From Rothia nasimurium (GTDB taxonomy: Bacteria; Actinomycetota; Actinomycetes; Actinomycetales; Micrococcaceae), in assembly GCF_928381705.1 (NCBI RefSeq), contig NZ_CAKMSR010000003.1, positions 124,001 through 188,000 of the forward strand: a stretch of 64,000 nt of DNA. The letters run 5' to 3'. Both the position numbers and the translations under genes were made by a program. Positions within the stretch are counted from its first letter, which is position 1. Each line of letters opens with the position of its first letter. This document shows positions 34,095-46,381 of the stretch, piece after piece. Under the pieces are notes generated by a model. The model was not told the DNA's origin. It did no database searches and worked only from the letters and a program-made list of their open reading frames with translations.

Positions 34095-34874
34095 TTAGGG
34101 TTGGGTCACCTTATCAACGGCCCCTCCGTAGCGGCGGTCGCGGAGGGCATATTCTTCTACCGCCTGCCACAGTACCGTACGGTCAACATCGGGCCAGAGC
34201 ACGTTCATAAAGACCATCTCGGCATAGGCACTTTGCCAGAGAAGGAAGTTAGAGAAACGCTGTTCACCCGAGGTTCGGAGGAAAAGATCAACGTCGGGCA
34301 GGTCAGGCTCGTCGAGATAGTTCTGAAAGATTTTTTCGTTGATGTGCTTGGGCTTGAGGCGCCCGGCTGCGACGTCCTCGGCAATCAGGGCGGCGGCGTC
34401 CGCAATTTCTGCCCTACCCCCGTAGTTGACGCACATGGTCAGGGTACACAGGGTGTTGTGCCTAGTTTCTTCTTCGCACTTTTCGAGCAGCTTGATAACC
34501 GACTTCCAGAGCTTGGGCCGACGGCCAGCCCAGCGGATGCGAACCCCCCAGCTCTTGAGGGTCTCTAGCTGACGTTCTAGAACCTCAGAGGAGAACCGCA
34601 TGAGGAAGGCGACCTCGTCGGGGCTACGACGCCAGTTCTCGGTTGAAAAGGCATAGGCAGAAACATAGGGAATACCCATTTCGATAGCACCAGCCACCAC
34701 ATCAAGCAGGGCTGCCTCACCGGCTCGGTGGCCCTCATTGCGGGGTAGGCCGCGTTCGTTGGCCCAGCGTCCATTACCGTCCATCACCACGGCCACGTGC
34801 TGAGGCACGAACTTGCTCGGAATCGCAGGGGCTACGGCGCCGCTGGGGTGGCTGTAGGGCTTCACCGGTGTCAT
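34095..34874 (-). CDS. uppS: Isoprenyl transferase (polyprenyl diphosphate synthase) UppS
   Basis: 259-residue cis-prenyltransferase that makes the lipid carrier for cell-wall precursors. [27 protein letters not shown] includes the catalytic Asp and the Asn/Arg of the first conserved region; [16 protein letters not shown] and [25 protein letters not shown] are the later conserved regions. It lies 3 bp after recO, a standard actinobacterial pairing. Confidence 0.95.
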   Translation of the reverse strand: MTPVKPYSHPSGAVAPAIPSKFVPQHVAVVMDGNGRWANERGLPRNEGHRAGEAALLDVVAGAIEMGIPYVSAYAFSTENWRRSPDEVAFLMRFSSEVLERQLETLKSWGVRIRWAGRRPKLWKSVIKLLEKCEEETRHNTLCTLTMCVNYGGRAEIADAAALIAEDVAAGRLKPKHINEKIFQNYLDEPDLPDVDLFLRTSGEQRFSNFLLWQSAYAEMVFMNVLWPDVDRTVLWQAVEEYALRDRRYGGAVDKVTQP

Positions 34875-34877
34875 CTA

Positions 34878-35645
34878 CTAGATTTCCTTCTCTAGGGTGG
34901 TTAGAGTTTTGAGCGGCCGCTCAAGCTGCCACTGCACATAGTCCATGATATGCCGTTCTGCCCTCTGCCGGAGCGCGGGCGGGTGCTCGCTCAAAATGCC
35001 GGGCCAGTCGCCAGTAGCGAGGGCCGCTAAATAAGCGGGTTCTTCCTGTGCTAGGGGGCTGAGTTGAGGGAAGTCACCGGTGCGCGCACACCCGGTGCAC
35101 AGCACCCCCAGGGAGGGGGAGAAATAGGTGAGGTCATCCAGACTGCCGCAGGCGGCACAGGCACCAATGGCCATGCTCCAGCCCGCCCTGTGCAGGGCTC
35201 GCAGCAGGTAGGAGTCAAGGATGCGGTGGGGCGGGTAGGTACCCCGCGCTAGGGCTGAGAGGGCCCCGGCCAACAGCGTGAACTGCTCCTCTAAGCGCTC
35301 TTGTTCGTGGTTGAGAAGTTGCTCTGCCACTTCGGCTAAGACAGCCGCGACCGTGTAACGGGTGTAGTCGTTGATAATCGGCCCCAAATAGGCGCGGCGG
35401 GTAACAACCTGCGAAATCGTAGCGAGTTTTTTACCGGGTGCAGCCGAAATATCGACCAGCATGAAGGGTTCGAGCCGAGCACCAATCTTTGAGCTACTCT
35501 TGCGCACTCCCCTGGCTACTGCGTGCACAATCCCCCGCTGCCGGGTAGCCAGGATAATAATGCGGTCGTGCTCCCCCAGATCCTGGGTGCGTAAAACAAT
35601 AGCGCTATCACGAATGGTCTTAGTCGTAGATAGCGCTGAAGTCAC
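34878..35645 (-). CDS. recO: DNA repair protein RecO
   Basis: 254 residues by the GTG at 35645 (VTSALSTTKTIRDSAIVL), which has gggag upstream; an ATG at 35663 would add six residues. The OB-fold N-terminus contains LRTQDLGEHDRIIILATRQRGIVHAVARGVR, and the zinc site is formed by CAACGSLDDLTYFSPSLG and LCTGC. RecO loads RecA with RecR. Followed closely by uppS; leuA lies upstream on the same strand behind its own terminator. Confidence 0.94.
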   Translation of the reverse strand: MTSALSTTKTIRDSAIVLRTQDLGEHDRIIILATRQRGIVHAVARGVRKSSSKIGARLEPFMLVDISAAPGKKLATISQVVTRRAYLGPIINDYTRYTVAAVLAEVAEQLLNHEQERLEEQFTLLAGALSALARGTYPPHRILDSYLLRALHRAGWSMAIGACAACGSLDDLTYFSPSLGVLCTGCARTGDFPQLSPLAQEEPAYLAALATGDWPGILSEHPPALRQRAERHIMDYVQWQLERPLKTLTTLEKEI

Positions 35646-35713
35646 GTCTTTATTCTCCCACATTCAGTGTGCCAGGTCTCTACCCTGACCTGTTATACGG
35701 GGCACTGTCAAAA

Positions 35714-35747
35714 GGTGAGCCGTACCGGAAGTCCCGGTACGGCCCAC
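35714..35747 (-). terminator. Terminator after leuA
   Basis: Core perfect 10-bp stem (35719-35728 with 35734-35743) extended by a GTG/CAC pair across a mismatch; the leftward transcript continues CCTTTTGAC. Confidence 0.8.
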
Positions 35748-35756
35748 ACTTATGCT

Positions 35757-37627
<1,871 letters not shown>

Positions 37628-37650
37628 ACTGTCACGGTATCACACAGAGA

Positions 37651-37680
37651 CGGGCGGCGGCAGAACCTGCCACCGCCCGT
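37651..37680 (-). terminator. Hairpin after the LCP gene, before leuA
   Basis: GGGCGG-GGCAG arms with a short AAC loop and one mismatch, 27 bp beyond the stop codon of the LCP gene. No clear T-run follows. It separates that gene from the leuA leader. Confidence 0.6.
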
Positions 37681-37706
37681 CCACTATTTGGAACCGTTGT
37701 GGGTGC

Positions 37707-39170
37707 TTAGTAGCTGAAAGACTGCTGGCAGGTCACCTGATCGGCGGTCTGGCCGGTAGCACCCGCTGCAATCTCAGATTGGGGGGCTTCAATGGTGTCG
37801 CTCTCAGCCAGGTCTGACCCCAGAACAACGGCAATTCCCACGTACTGGTCTGAGGGGGTCAGGGAGGTAATACCGAAGAGATCGGCAATAGCCTGAGCTT
37901 CGGCCTCATAGCCGTAGGGGTAGTAAATTGCCGACTCGGTGTAGACCGCATCGGTGGTGGAGGTTGTCACCGAGGTGAAGCCAGCCTGCTCAATCTTGGG
38001 AGCCAGTTCTTCAGCACGGTCCTCAACACCGGTGGCATCGGTAACGCTCACACCCAGCGAATAGGTCAGTTCAGCAGCCGGGGCGGACGATTCACTCGCG
38101 CTGGCAGTAGCAGCGGGGGCAGGCTCGACCAGGGATTCATCCTTCTGAAGTTTGGTGAAGAAATCCTCTGCATCGGCAGAGAGCTGGAGCTTGTTCTCGT
38201 CGTAGATGTAGGGCTCGTTGGGGACGGTTGCAAAGACGACCTTGCTCAGGTCGATGTTGGCAAAGATAGAGCCGATGCTCACCAGGTTACCCAGGTTAGT
38301 CAGTTCCTTATCGACGGTGACGTTCTGGGTAATAGCCTCAGCGATGTTGAGTAGCATAGCCGGGTTGGTGAGAGTTCCCTCAGCCTGGACCTTCCGCAGT
38401 AGGGAGGCGAGGAAGCTCTGCTGGGCCTGGATACGGGCGGTATCGCTGCCGTCGCCAAAGCCGTGACGAGAACGTAGGAAGGCCAGAGCCTGTTCACCCT
38501 CAACGCTGGAGGTTCCGGCGGGGAGCTTGAGCCCGCTGTAGGTGTCGTCAATCGGCTCAGTTACACAGACCTCAACGCCACCCACAACGCTCGATAGGGC
38601 TTTGACGGCGTTAAAGTCCACCAGCATAAAGTGGTCGATAGCTACGCCAGTGAGGTTGCTGATTGTGGCCACGGTGCAGCCGGGGCCACCGCGTTCGAGG
38701 GACTCGTTAATCTGGGTTTCTTCGGTGGCGGGGTAGACCTCACCGGTTTCGGCGTCCGTGCACTTGGGAATATCGACCATCAGGTCGCGGGGGAAGGATA
38801 TGACGTTGACGTTTGAACGGTCTTCGCTCACCTGAACCAGCATCATCACATCGGAGCGGGCCCCGGAGGCGGCGTCCTCAGCAGTACCGTAGGCCCCGTT
38901 GTTCCCGGCACGGGTATCGGAGCCAATCACAAGAATATCGAGAGGGCCGCTGGCAAGATTCGATGATAGCTCACCAATGTTCATCTCGGCGGTCTGCACG
39001 TTGCTGCGCAAACGCACCAGGGCAAAACCGCTAAAAGCAACCACCATAGCGAGAAGGGCAACGCACGAGAGCGCTATCCACTTGACCCGCTGAGACTTAA
39101 GAGGCTGGTTGCTCATATGACGCCCCAGGGGCGTAACAACTCGCTGCGGGGGCTGACCCTGTGGCGCCAT
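37707..39170 (-). CDS. LytR-CpsA-Psr (LCP) family cell-wall ligase with LytR_C domain
   Basis: 487 residues: short cytoplasmic part, one membrane helix (WIALSCVALLAMVVAFSGFALV), the LCP domain (about 75-300, with LVIGSDTRAGNNGAYG, SFPRDLMVDIP and LAFLRSRHGFGDGSDTARIQAQQ) and a C-terminal LytR_C domain (about 360-470). LCP enzymes attach wall glycopolymers to peptidoglycan, using conserved Asp/Arg residues visible in the first and third motifs. ATG 39170 has ggaga upstream. It interrupts the usual era-leuA order of relatives. Confidence 0.93.
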   Translation of the reverse strand: MAPQGQPPQRVVTPLGRHMSNQPLKSQRVKWIALSCVALLAMVVAFSGFALVRLRSNVQTAEMNIGELSSNLASGPLDILVIGSDTRAGNNGAYGTAEDAASGARSDVMMLVQVSEDRSNVNVISFPRDLMVDIPKCTDAETGEVYPATEETQINESLERGGPGCTVATISNLTGVAIDHFMLVDFNAVKALSSVVGGVEVCVTEPIDDTYSGLKLPAGTSSVEGEQALAFLRSRHGFGDGSDTARIQAQQSFLASLLRKVQAEGTLTNPAMLLNIAEAITQNVTVDKELTNLGNLVSIGSIFANIDLSKVVFATVPNEPYIYDENKLQLSADAEDFFTKLQKDESLVEPAPAATASASESSAPAAELTYSLGVSVTDATGVEDRAEELAPKIEQAGFTSVTTSTTDAVYTESAIYYPYGYEAEAQAIADLFGITSLTPSDQYVGIAVVLGSDLAESDTIEAPQSEIAAGATGQTADQVTCQQSFSY

Positions 39171-39270
39171 AAAAGGTATCTCCGATTCGTCTACGGTACG
39201 GGGGTGACCGATTCTTCAGCCCAGCTTAGGGGGTAAAACTGGGAGGAAACTCCTGATAAGAGGGGAAAAC

Positions 39271-40353
39271 TTAGAAGCCCAGCTTGCCCAGAGCGCGGGG
39301 GTCGCGCTGCCAGTCCTTGGCAACCTTCACATGAATGGAGAGGAAGACCTTGGTGCCGAGCAGGGCCTCGATGTTCTTACGGGCGGTTTGACCGATTTCT
39401 TTCAGGCGAGCTCCCCGCTTACCGATAATAATTCCTTTTTGGGAGTCTCGCTCTACAAATAGGTTTACGTGAATGTCGAGCAGGGGGTTATCCTCGCTGC
39501 GGCCCTCGCGCAGTTCCATCTCTTCAACGGTGACGGCTACTGAGTGGGGCAGTTCGTCCTGCACGCCTTCCAGAGCCGCTTCTCGCACCAGCTCAGCTAC
39601 CAGGGTGGCCTCAGGCTCGTCGGTCAGCTCGCCGGTGGGGTACAGCGGGGGTGAGTCAGGCAGGTAGGACGAAAGGAGCTTCGCGACCTCTTCTACCTGG
39701 TAGTCCTTAACCGCAGAAACCGGGATGATATCTGCCCAGCCGCCACGGCCGTCATTAACCGGAGCAGGCGTGGCCTGACCCTTCTCACGGGTAGCGGCCG
39801 GGCCGCTACCCTTACGGAAGGGAAGCTCCTCCCCCTTCTTCTTGCGTTCCTGACGTTCGCGGCGCTGCTGGCGGGCAGCCCGCTCAGCGCTCATGACCTC
39901 ATCGCCCAGTGCCGAAACGGCAAGGAGCTGCTCTGTCAGTTGCTCGTGACCCACCTTATCGGCCTTGGTGACGATAGCGACGATGGGCTTGTTGCCCGAG
40001 GCAGCCAGCTGCTGCGCAATGTAGCGGTCACCGGGGCCGATTTTTTCGTCGGCAGGAATGCAGAAACCAATGACGTCGACCTCAGAGAGAGTCTGCGCCA
40101 CCATGTCGTTCAGACGCTCACCCAGCAGGGTACGGGGGCGGTGCAGACCGGGAGTATCAACCAGCACCAGCTGGAAGTCCTCACGGTGCACAATACCGCG
40201 GATGGTGTGGCGGGTAGTCTGCGGGCGGTTGGAGGTAATAGCGACCTTCTGCCCGACCAGCGCATTGGTGAGGGTTGACTTACCGGCGTTGGGGCGGCCT
40301 ACCAGAACGGCAAAGCCCGCAGTGTAGTCGTCGGGGAAGGAAGCAAACTCCAT
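39271..40353 (-). CDS. era: GTPase Era with a charged insertion
   Basis: 360-residue GTPase that binds 16S rRNA during 30S assembly; most Era proteins have about 300 residues. G1 GRPNAGKST (19-27), G3 DTPG (66-69), G4 TKADK (129-133), G5 SAVKD (213-217) and the C-terminal KH domain (GIIIGKRGARLKEIG) are all present. The excess is an insert at about 150-207, first Arg/Glu/Lys-rich (RAARQQRRERQERKKKGEE) and then Gly/Pro/Thr-rich, between G4 and G5. It lies 39 bp after the CNNM/CBS gene. Confidence 0.95.
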   Translation of the reverse strand: MEFASFPDDYTAGFAVLVGRPNAGKSTLTNALVGQKVAITSNRPQTTRHTIRGIVHREDFQLVLVDTPGLHRPRTLLGERLNDMVAQTLSEVDVIGFCIPADEKIGPGDRYIAQQLAASGNKPIVAIVTKADKVGHEQLTEQLLAVSALGDEVMSAERAARQQRRERQERKKKGEELPFRKGSGPAATREKGQATPAPVNDGRGGWADIIPVSAVKDYQVEEVAKLLSSYLPDSPPLYPTGELTDEPEATLVAELVREAALEGVQDELPHSVAVTVEEMELREGRSEDNPLLDIHVNLFVERDSQKGIIIGKRGARLKEIGQTARKNIEALLGTKVFLSIHVKVAKDWQRDPRALGKLGF

Positions 40354-40392
40354 GCAGATACTCCAATGATGGGATTAAGTAATGTCTTGGCT

Positions 40393-41670
40393 TTACTTTA
40401 CAGGGTGTTGCGGCGCAGGGTCCGCCCAAACAGAGAGCGTGCCAATCTTATTGCGGCGCCCACGAGAACCAATAGCCTTAATGTGAATACCCTCAACAAC
40501 AACTTCGCTGCCGATAATCGGTACCCGACCCAGGTGTTTAGCTAGCAGACCGCCGACCGTATCGACGTCCTCATCATCAAGTTCTAGGCCGAAGAGCTCG
40601 CCCAGTTCCCAAATACTCAGGCGGGAGCTGATCTTGAAGGTGCCGTCGTCTTGCAGGGTGATTTCGGGCTTCTCGTTGTCGTACTCGTCAGAGATGTCGC
40701 CGACCAGTTCTTCAATGAGATCTTCTAGGGTTACAAGACCGGCGGTTCCGCCATACTCATCAACAACCACAGCGACGTGGGTAGATTCACGCTGCATTTC
40801 CTTGAGCAGGTCCATCACGCGCTTGGATTCTGGCTCATAGCGGACCGGGCGCATCAGAGAGGTAATCCCCAAGCTCTTAAGGTCTGCCCCCGCCTCGCGT
40901 GAGGCGGCCAGGGCGTCCTTGAGGTAGAGCATGCCACGCACATCGTCAAAGGACTCCCCCAGCACCGGCACGCGGGAATAGCCCGACCGCAGGAAGAGGG
41001 AGATAGCGTCGTCCAGGCTTTCGGTGACGTCAACCGTCACCATATCGGCACGCGGCACCATAATTGAGCGGATGCGGGTCTCATCGAGTTCAAAAATGGA
41101 CTGCACCATCTCTGCCTCGTCGTCTTCGATAGCCTCAGAAGAACTGGCGCGGTCAACGAACTCAAGAATCTCATCTTCAGTGAAGATGCCGGTCACCTGC
41201 TCGGAGTCCTTGGGGCTGACCTTACGGGACAGGGCGGTGAGAGCGGACGAGAAGGGGCGGGTCAGCACGCCCAGCCCGTAAACCACCCCAGCCATCGCCG
41301 AGAAGACCTGAGTATGCTTGGTGCGGCCCACCAGGCGGGGGGCAACCCCGAAAAAGGCAAAGACCACAACGGTCATGACCAGCAGGGTGACCAGGACGCT
41401 CACCCAGGTGCGGCTGAACAGGTCGTGGACGAGCAGGAAGAAACAGACGACTGAAGACACCTCAGCCAGAACCCGCCAGATACGCAGGGACCGGAAGTAG
41501 GGCTCGGGGTCAGCGAGAATAGCCCGAATACTCTTGTTCTCGGGCTCCTCCCCCAGACGCTGGGCCTCAGAGCGGGGCAGGTAGGTGTAGGACGACTCAA
41601 CGGCGGTGAGCAGGTAGCCCACCAAGACTAAGAGCAGGACGGCACAGGCCAGCAAAGCAGAAGAAAACAC
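40393..41670 (-). CDS. CNNM/CBS transporter-like protein (hemolysin/CorC family)
   Basis: 425 residues, GTG start. N-terminal CNNM membrane domain with about four helices (SALLACAVLLLVLVGYLLTAV, VSSVVCFFLLVHDLF, WVSVLVTLLVMTVVVFAFFG), a CBS-domain pair (about 195-320, with IMVPRADMVTVD and YGGTAGLVTLEDLIEELVGDI) and a C-terminal CorC/HlyC domain. Family members take part in Mg/Co export or Mg regulation; hemolysin is a historical name. It lies 3 bp after ybeY and upstream of era, the classic order. Confidence 0.92.
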   Translation of the reverse strand: MFSSALLACAVLLLVLVGYLLTAVESSYTYLPRSEAQRLGEEPENKSIRAILADPEPYFRSLRIWRVLAEVSSVVCFFLLVHDLFSRTWVSVLVTLLVMTVVVFAFFGVAPRLVGRTKHTQVFSAMAGVVYGLGVLTRPFSSALTALSRKVSPKDSEQVTGIFTEDEILEFVDRASSSEAIEDDEAEMVQSIFELDETRIRSIMVPRADMVTVDVTESLDDAISLFLRSGYSRVPVLGESFDDVRGMLYLKDALAASREAGADLKSLGITSLMRPVRYEPESKRVMDLLKEMQRESTHVAVVVDEYGGTAGLVTLEDLIEELVGDISDEYDNEKPEITLQDDGTFKISSRLSIWELGELFGLELDDEDVDTVGGLLAKHLGRVPIIGSEVVVEGIHIKAIGSRGRRNKIGTLSVWADPAPQHPVK

Positions 41671-41673
41671 CGG

Positions 41674-42180
41674 TTAGTGCCTCGTCTCTACAGGTGCCGG
41701 GCGCCCCAGAAACTCTTCAAGAATGGTGCGCTGAATACCGAACATTTCAGCCTCTTCTTCCGCCGTGGCGTGGTCGTAGCCCAGGCAGTGCAAGATGCCG
41801 TGGGTTGTGAGCAGGCAGAGCTCATCGAGGGTGCTGTGGCCGGCGTCCGCTCCCTGACGGGCGGCAACGGGCGGGCACAAGACAATATCGCCAAGGACGC
41901 CGGTGGCCAGCTCCTCGTCGGTGCCGGGGGTGAGCTCGTCCATGGGAAAGCTCATCACGTCTGTGGGGCCGGGTAGGTCCATCCAATCAATATGGATTCG
42001 CTCCATCTCCTCTTCACCCACAATGGCGATGGACAGCTCGGTCTCGGGTGAAACCTTCATGTGGGCAAAGGCGTGGGCTACCAGCTTCTCCAACACACCG
42101 GTATCGACAGCCTCAAAAGACTCACGCACAAAGTCGCTCGCCTCTGCGCCGGGCTCTTCAATATCAAACTCAATATTCAC
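41674..42180 (-). CDS. ybeY: Endoribonuclease YbeY
   Basis: 168-residue metalloprotein for 16S rRNA 3'-end maturation and ribosome quality control. The zinc motif is HGILHCLGYDH (His-x3-His-x5-His) near residues 133-143. VMSFPMDE is also conserved. GTG start at 42180 overlaps the end of phoH closely (4 bp apart), indicating coupled translation. Confidence 0.95.
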   Translation of the reverse strand: MNIEFDIEEPGAEASDFVRESFEAVDTGVLEKLVAHAFAHMKVSPETELSIAIVGEEEMERIHIDWMDLPGPTDVMSFPMDELTPGTDEELATGVLGDIVLCPPVAARQGADAGHSTLDELCLLTTHGILHCLGYDHATAEEEAEMFGIQRTILEEFLGRPAPVETRH

Positions 42181-42184
42181 AGGG

Positions 42185-43285
42185 CTAGGCCTTCTCTTCG
42201 GGGGTTACATCGATACCTGACTGCTGCAGCAGCTTTTCGGCCGCAGCCTCAATGGTCTGGCGCTTGACCTTGCGATTACGGCGGCGCTCCATCGAGGTCT
42301 TGGCATCATCCCACTTATCGTAGGCACTCACAATATCCGAGACCAGGGAGTGGCGCACCACGTCCTCGGCCTGCAGAACCGCGAAATGGATATCGTCAAT
42401 ACCTTCAAGAATCTGACGGATCTGCTTCAGACCTGAGGCCTGACCACCGGGCAGGTCCACCTGGGTGACGTCGCCGGTAATCACCATCTTGGAGCCAAAA
42501 CCCAAGCGGGTCAGGAACATCTTCATCTGTTCCACCGTAGTGTTCTGCGCTTCATCCAAAATAATGAAAGCGTCGTTCAGGGTACGACCGCGCATATAGG
42601 CCAGGGGCGCCACCTCGATGGTCCCGGCCTCCATCAGGCGGGGAATGGTCTCGGGATCCATCATGTCGTGCAGCGCATCGTAGAGCGGGCGTAGATAGGG
42701 GTCAATCTTCTCGTTCAGCGACCCAGGCAGGAAGCCCAGGCGCTCGCCCGCTTCAACAGCGGGGCGGGTCAGGATAATGCGGTTGACCTCCTTTGACTGG
42801 AGGGCTTGAACAGCCTTAGCCATTGCTAGGTAGGTCTTACCGGTACCTGCTGGGCCGATACCAAAGACCACGGTGTTGGCATCGATAGCATCGACATAGG
42901 ACTTCTGGTTGATGGTCTTGGGCCGGATATTCTTACCCCGCGAGCTCAGAATGTTCTGGCTGATGGCGGTTGCGGGGTGAGAGAGGCTGGCAGTCATCAT
43001 ACCCATGATGCGCTTGACCACGTCTCCGGTAACCTGGGTGTCGTTCTCTACCAAAATGGTGAGTTCAGCTAGTAGGCGGACGGTGGTGGCAACGGTTTCT
43101 GAGGGGCCGGTAACAACCACGTCTAGTCCCTTGGGGCGAATGGTGAGACCGGGGAAGGTTTGCTCGATGAGGGTGATGTTTCCGTCGTGGGGGCCAAGTA
43201 CCGCGACCATCTCTTCGGTTGACCGGAAGGAGAAGGTGCGGGCAACAGAGAGGGGGCGGCTGCTAGCCGTAGATGAGGTAGTCAT
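42185..43285 (-). CDS. PhoH family ATPase (PhoH-like)
   Basis: 366-residue protein with an N-terminal KH-like region, Walker [17 protein letters not shown] and Walker [12 protein letters not shown]. The PhoH/YbeZ group partners YbeY in rRNA processing, and ybeY follows 4 bp downstream. The C-terminus is basic ([15 protein letters not shown]), suitable for RNA binding. Confidence 0.94.
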   Translation of the reverse strand: MTTSSTASSRPLSVARTFSFRSTEEMVAVLGPHDGNITLIEQTFPGLTIRPKGLDVVVTGPSETVATTVRLLAELTILVENDTQVTGDVVKRIMGMMTASLSHPATAISQNILSSRGKNIRPKTINQKSYVDAIDANTVVFGIGPAGTGKTYLAMAKAVQALQSKEVNRIILTRPAVEAGERLGFLPGSLNEKIDPYLRPLYDALHDMMDPETIPRLMEAGTIEVAPLAYMRGRTLNDAFIILDEAQNTTVEQMKMFLTRLGFGSKMVITGDVTQVDLPGGQASGLKQIRQILEGIDDIHFAVLQAEDVVRHSLVSDIVSAYDKWDDAKTSMERRRNRKVKRQTIEAAAEKLLQQSGIDVTPEEKA

Positions 43286-43367
43286 AGATGCCCGTGCGGG
43301 CTGTCAGAGCTCCTTGAAATACAAAGCGTACGCGGTAGTTCTTACTTTACCTGTAGCAGAACGGGGT

Positions 43368-44126
43368 TTACCAGCGTCCTAACGCAACGTTGAGGGCAGA
43401 AATAGCGGCTGCACCGGCGGTAGAACTGCGGAGGATTTCTGGGCCAAGCAGCACCGTGTGGGCCCCGGCTTCTGCGAGCAGGTCGAGTTCTCGGGGGCTG
43501 ATACCACCTTCGGGGCCAACGATGAAGTAGACCTCTTTTACCCGATCGGTCAGGTGCCGCTCAAGAGCTTGGGTGAGACGGTAGTCTGCCTGTTCGTGGA
43601 GAACCAGGAAGAGGCCGTCCTCCCCCAGCTCGTGGGCAAGATCGGCTAAATCTGCGGTCGAGTGCTGCTCGTAGACCGGGGGCAGCAGGGCCCGGCGGGA
43701 CTGCTTAGCTGCTGCCCGCACCGTATTCTGCCACTTAGCCCGTGCTTTGACGGCCCGCTCCATCTTCCAGCGCACAATCGACCGGTCGGCGCTCCAGGGC
43801 ACAATCCCGTGAGCGCCCAGCTCGGTGGCCATCTCAATGGCCTGGATATCCCTATCCCCCTTAGCCAGGGCCTGCACAAGGTATATCTCTACCCCCACCG
43901 TATCTTGGGTGAGCTCGAGGACCTCAAGCACGGGGCCGTCCTGACCCAGCTCAGTAACCCGGGTGATAGCGCGGTTGCCCTCACCGTCTACTACGTCGAG
44001 CCCTTCCCCGAGCTCGGGACGTTTAACGAGGGCGTGGTGCCCCTCGTCGCCGGTCAGGTGCAGGGTGGCACCTGGCGTCAGGGCAGCCAGCTCGTCAGGT
44101 TCGATGTAGTAGACAGCGTTGCTCAT
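43368..44126 (-). CDS. rsmE: 16S rRNA (uracil-1498-N3)-methyltransferase RsmE
   Basis: 252-residue SPOUT methyltransferase. The N-terminal PUA-like domain (HLTGDEGHHALVKRPELGEGLDVVDGEG) precedes the knotted domain with YFIVGPEGGISPRELDLL and the end VLLGPEILRSSTAGAAAISALNVALG, which form the SAM-binding knot. It lies 9 bp after dnaJ. Confidence 0.95.
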   Translation of the reverse strand: MSNAVYYIEPDELAALTPGATLHLTGDEGHHALVKRPELGEGLDVVDGEGNRAITRVTELGQDGPVLEVLELTQDTVGVEIYLVQALAKGDRDIQAIEMATELGAHGIVPWSADRSIVRWKMERAVKARAKWQNTVRAAAKQSRRALLPPVYEQHSTADLADLAHELGEDGLFLVLHEQADYRLTQALERHLTDRVKEVYFIVGPEGGISPRELDLLAEAGAHTVLLGPEILRSSTAGAAAISALNVALGRW

Positions 44127-44135
44127 GGGGTCGTC

Positions 44136-45266
44136 CTATTTGAGGTGGTCTTTGAGGCGGGAGAAGAAGCCGCCCTGCTTATGGGTGACGGTTTCGCTGA
44201 CCTGCAGGTCCTCGCCGCGAAGCTCGGAGAACTGCTTGAGCAGGTTCTTCTGTTCCTCGGTGAGGTCGGTGGGGGTGCGCACCTCAATCTGTACACGGAT
44301 GTCGCCGCGGCCGCCGCCGCGCAGGTGGGTGACGCCCAGGTCCTTGAGGGTGACCACGTCACCTGACTGGGTTCCGGTGGGAATCTGTACCTGCTGGGGG
44401 CCGTCGAAGGTATCGAGGGTGATGGTGGTGCCCAGGGCCGCTGCGGTCATGGGCACACCTACGGTGGCTACCAGGTCATCGCCGTCCCGGCTGAAGGTGG
44501 GGTCGGGGTTGACGCGCAGCTCAACGTAGAGGTCGCCGTTGGGGCCGCCTGCGGTACCGGCTTCACCCTGGCCTGCCAGGCGGATGCGGGCGCCGTTGGT
44601 GACGCCGGCGGGAATTTTGATGGTGAGGGGCTTGCGTTCCCGCACGCGACCTTCGCCGTAGCATTCGGCGCAGGGGTGCTTGATAACGGTGCCGAACCCG
44701 CGGCAGGTGGGGCATTCAACGGGCTGCACGACGGTGCCCAGAATCGACTGGACCTGGCGCTGCATGTAGCCCTGGCCGTGGCAGGTATCGCAGGTTTCGG
44801 GGTGGGTGCCCTCAGCGGTTCCTTCACCCTTGCAGAGGTCACAGGTGACGGCGGTATCAACGGTGATGGGCTTGTTGGTGCCAAAGACGGCATCTTTGAG
44901 GTCGATCTTGACGTTGATGAGGGCATCCTGGCCCTGGCGGACGCGGCTCTGGGGGCCGCGCGGGGTAGAGTTGAAGAAGGTATCGAAGATATCTTGGAAG
45001 CCGCCAAAGCCCCCGCCGAAGCCGCCTGCTCCTGCACCGAAGCCACCGGCGGTGCCGTTTTCGTTGCCGGTCTGGTCGTAGATGCGGCGCTTTTCGGGGT
45101 CAGAGAGCACATCGTGGGCGAGGGAGACGCGCTTGAACTCCTCGGCAGCTTCTTCCGAAGGGTTGATGTCGGGGTGCAACTGGCGGGCCTTCTTGCGGTA
45201 GGCCTTCTTGATTTCTTCGGGGCTGGCATCGCGTGAGACGCCGAGGGTTTCGTAGTGACTGCTCAC
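44136..45266 (-). CDS. dnaJ: Chaperone DnaJ
   Basis: 376-residue co-chaperone of DnaK: J domain with His-Pro-Asp (LHPDIN, about residue 31), Gly/Phe-rich linker (about 74-95), and zinc domain with four Cys-x2-Cys-x-Gly-x-Gly repeats ([32 protein letters not shown]), then the substrate-binding C-terminal domains. The hrcA-dnaJ pairing, without dnaK, marks it as the second DnaJ of actinobacteria. Regulated through the CIRCE site upstream of hrcA. Confidence 0.96.
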   Translation of the reverse strand: MSSHYETLGVSRDASPEEIKKAYRKKARQLHPDINPSEEAAEEFKRVSLAHDVLSDPEKRRIYDQTGNENGTAGGFGAGAGGFGGGFGGFQDIFDTFFNSTPRGPQSRVRQGQDALINVKIDLKDAVFGTNKPITVDTAVTCDLCKGEGTAEGTHPETCDTCHGQGYMQRQVQSILGTVVQPVECPTCRGFGTVIKHPCAECYGEGRVRERKPLTIKIPAGVTNGARIRLAGQGEAGTAGGPNGDLYVELRVNPDPTFSRDGDDLVATVGVPMTAAALGTTITLDTFDGPQQVQIPTGTQSGDVVTLKDLGVTHLRGGGRGDIRVQIEVRTPTDLTEEQKNLLKQFSELRGEDLQVSETVTHKQGGFFSRLKDHLK

Positions 45267-45312
45267 TGGTTCTCTCTTTCGATGGGCTGGTTTAAAGGGG
45301 GTAGGCGCAGGG

Positions 45313-46305
45313 CTAGGCCTGGCCCAAAATCTTGGATAGGTACCGGGCTACGGCGTTGACCTTGGAGACGGTGCTGGTGTAGTCCATGCGGGTGGGGCCA
45401 ACGACTCCCACGTGGGCAGCTCCCCCGGGCCCGTAGCTACTGGCGACGACCGAGGTTTCGACCAGGGATTCGCTGCGGTTCTCAGAGCCGATACTCACGG
45501 CAAATCCGCGTTCATCGTGGTCTAGGTCGGTGAGCAGCTTGAGGAGTACTACTTGCTCTTCTAGAGCGTCCAGTACCGGGGCGATACTGCCCCTGAAATC
45601 TACGGTGGAGGCTGCAAGATAGGAGGTACCCGCGATGAGCACCTGCGATGAGGCACCCTGGGCTGCTAGTAGGTGCAAAGCCTCGGTGAGGGTGCCGAGC
45701 AGGTTATTGCCGGGGGCGGACGCCGGTGCTGCGGCTATGCTGTCGAGCGTACGGTTGGCGTAGAGGTCAAGGAGCTGCTGGCGGGCTACTGCAAGCTCTT
45801 CGGGGCTGTGGGCAAGGGTGAGGGTTCGCTGGTTAACCTGGCCGGAGTCGGTAATAAGAATCAGCAGCACCGTGGTGCTGGAGAGGGAGACCAGCTCGAT
45901 ATGGCGCACGCTGGTAGCCGGGCCGGTGGGGTACTGCACCATAGCTACCTGGTGGGTGAGCGATGAGAGTAGACGTACGCTGGTCTTCATCATCTCATCA
46001 ACGCTTTCGGCGCTATCGAGCAGGGTGTGAATTGCCCGTTTTTCAGCGTCAGAGAGGGGCTGTAGGGACGATATCTGGTCAACGAAAAGGCGGTAGCCCC
46101 GGTCGGTGGGCACCCGCCCGGCACTAGCGTGGGGGGCTTGTATCAGCCCCTGTTCTTCGAGGGCTGCCATATCATTGCGGACGGTAGCGCTAGAGACCCC
46201 CAATTGGTGCCTCTCTAGAAGGGTTTTGGAGCCCACCGGTTCGCGGGTGTGCACGTATTCTTCAACGATGGCTTGCAGAACCTGCAAGCGTCTCGGGTGG
46301 TTCAC
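45313..46305 (-). CDS. hrcA: Heat-inducible transcription repressor HrcA
   Basis: 330-residue repressor of class I heat-shock genes, binding the CIRCE operator. I start at GTG 46305 ([27 protein letters not shown]), which has a perfect aggaggt upstream. The winged helix (about 1-75) includes [19 protein letters not shown]; the C-terminal GAF-like dimerisation region follows ([23 protein letters not shown]). A CIRCE element lies 77 bp upstream, giving self-regulation of hrcA-dnaJ and possibly the genes after them. Confidence 0.95.
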   Translation of the reverse strand: MNHPRRLQVLQAIVEEYVHTREPVGSKTLLERHQLGVSSATVRNDMAALEEQGLIQAPHASAGRVPTDRGYRLFVDQISSLQPLSDAEKRAIHTLLDSAESVDEMMKTSVRLLSSLTHQVAMVQYPTGPATSVRHIELVSLSSTTVLLILITDSGQVNQRTLTLAHSPEELAVARQQLLDLYANRTLDSIAAAPASAPGNNLLGTLTEALHLLAAQGASSQVLIAGTSYLAASTVDFRGSIAPVLDALEEQVVLLKLLTDLDHDERGFAVSIGSENRSESLVETSVVASSYGPGGAAHVGVVGPTRMDYTSTVSKVNAVARYLSKILGQA

Positions 46306-46381
46306 GGCACCTCCTGGGTTCTTTGGGCTTGAGTCCTGGCTCCTGGGTTTTGGGTGGAGCAAAGACGGCTACTGGGTCAAG

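Noticed and set aside
39733..39903. Assembly error or frameshift in era
   Set aside because: The frame is continuous and the conserved motifs G5 and KH follow in frame, so it is a true insertion.
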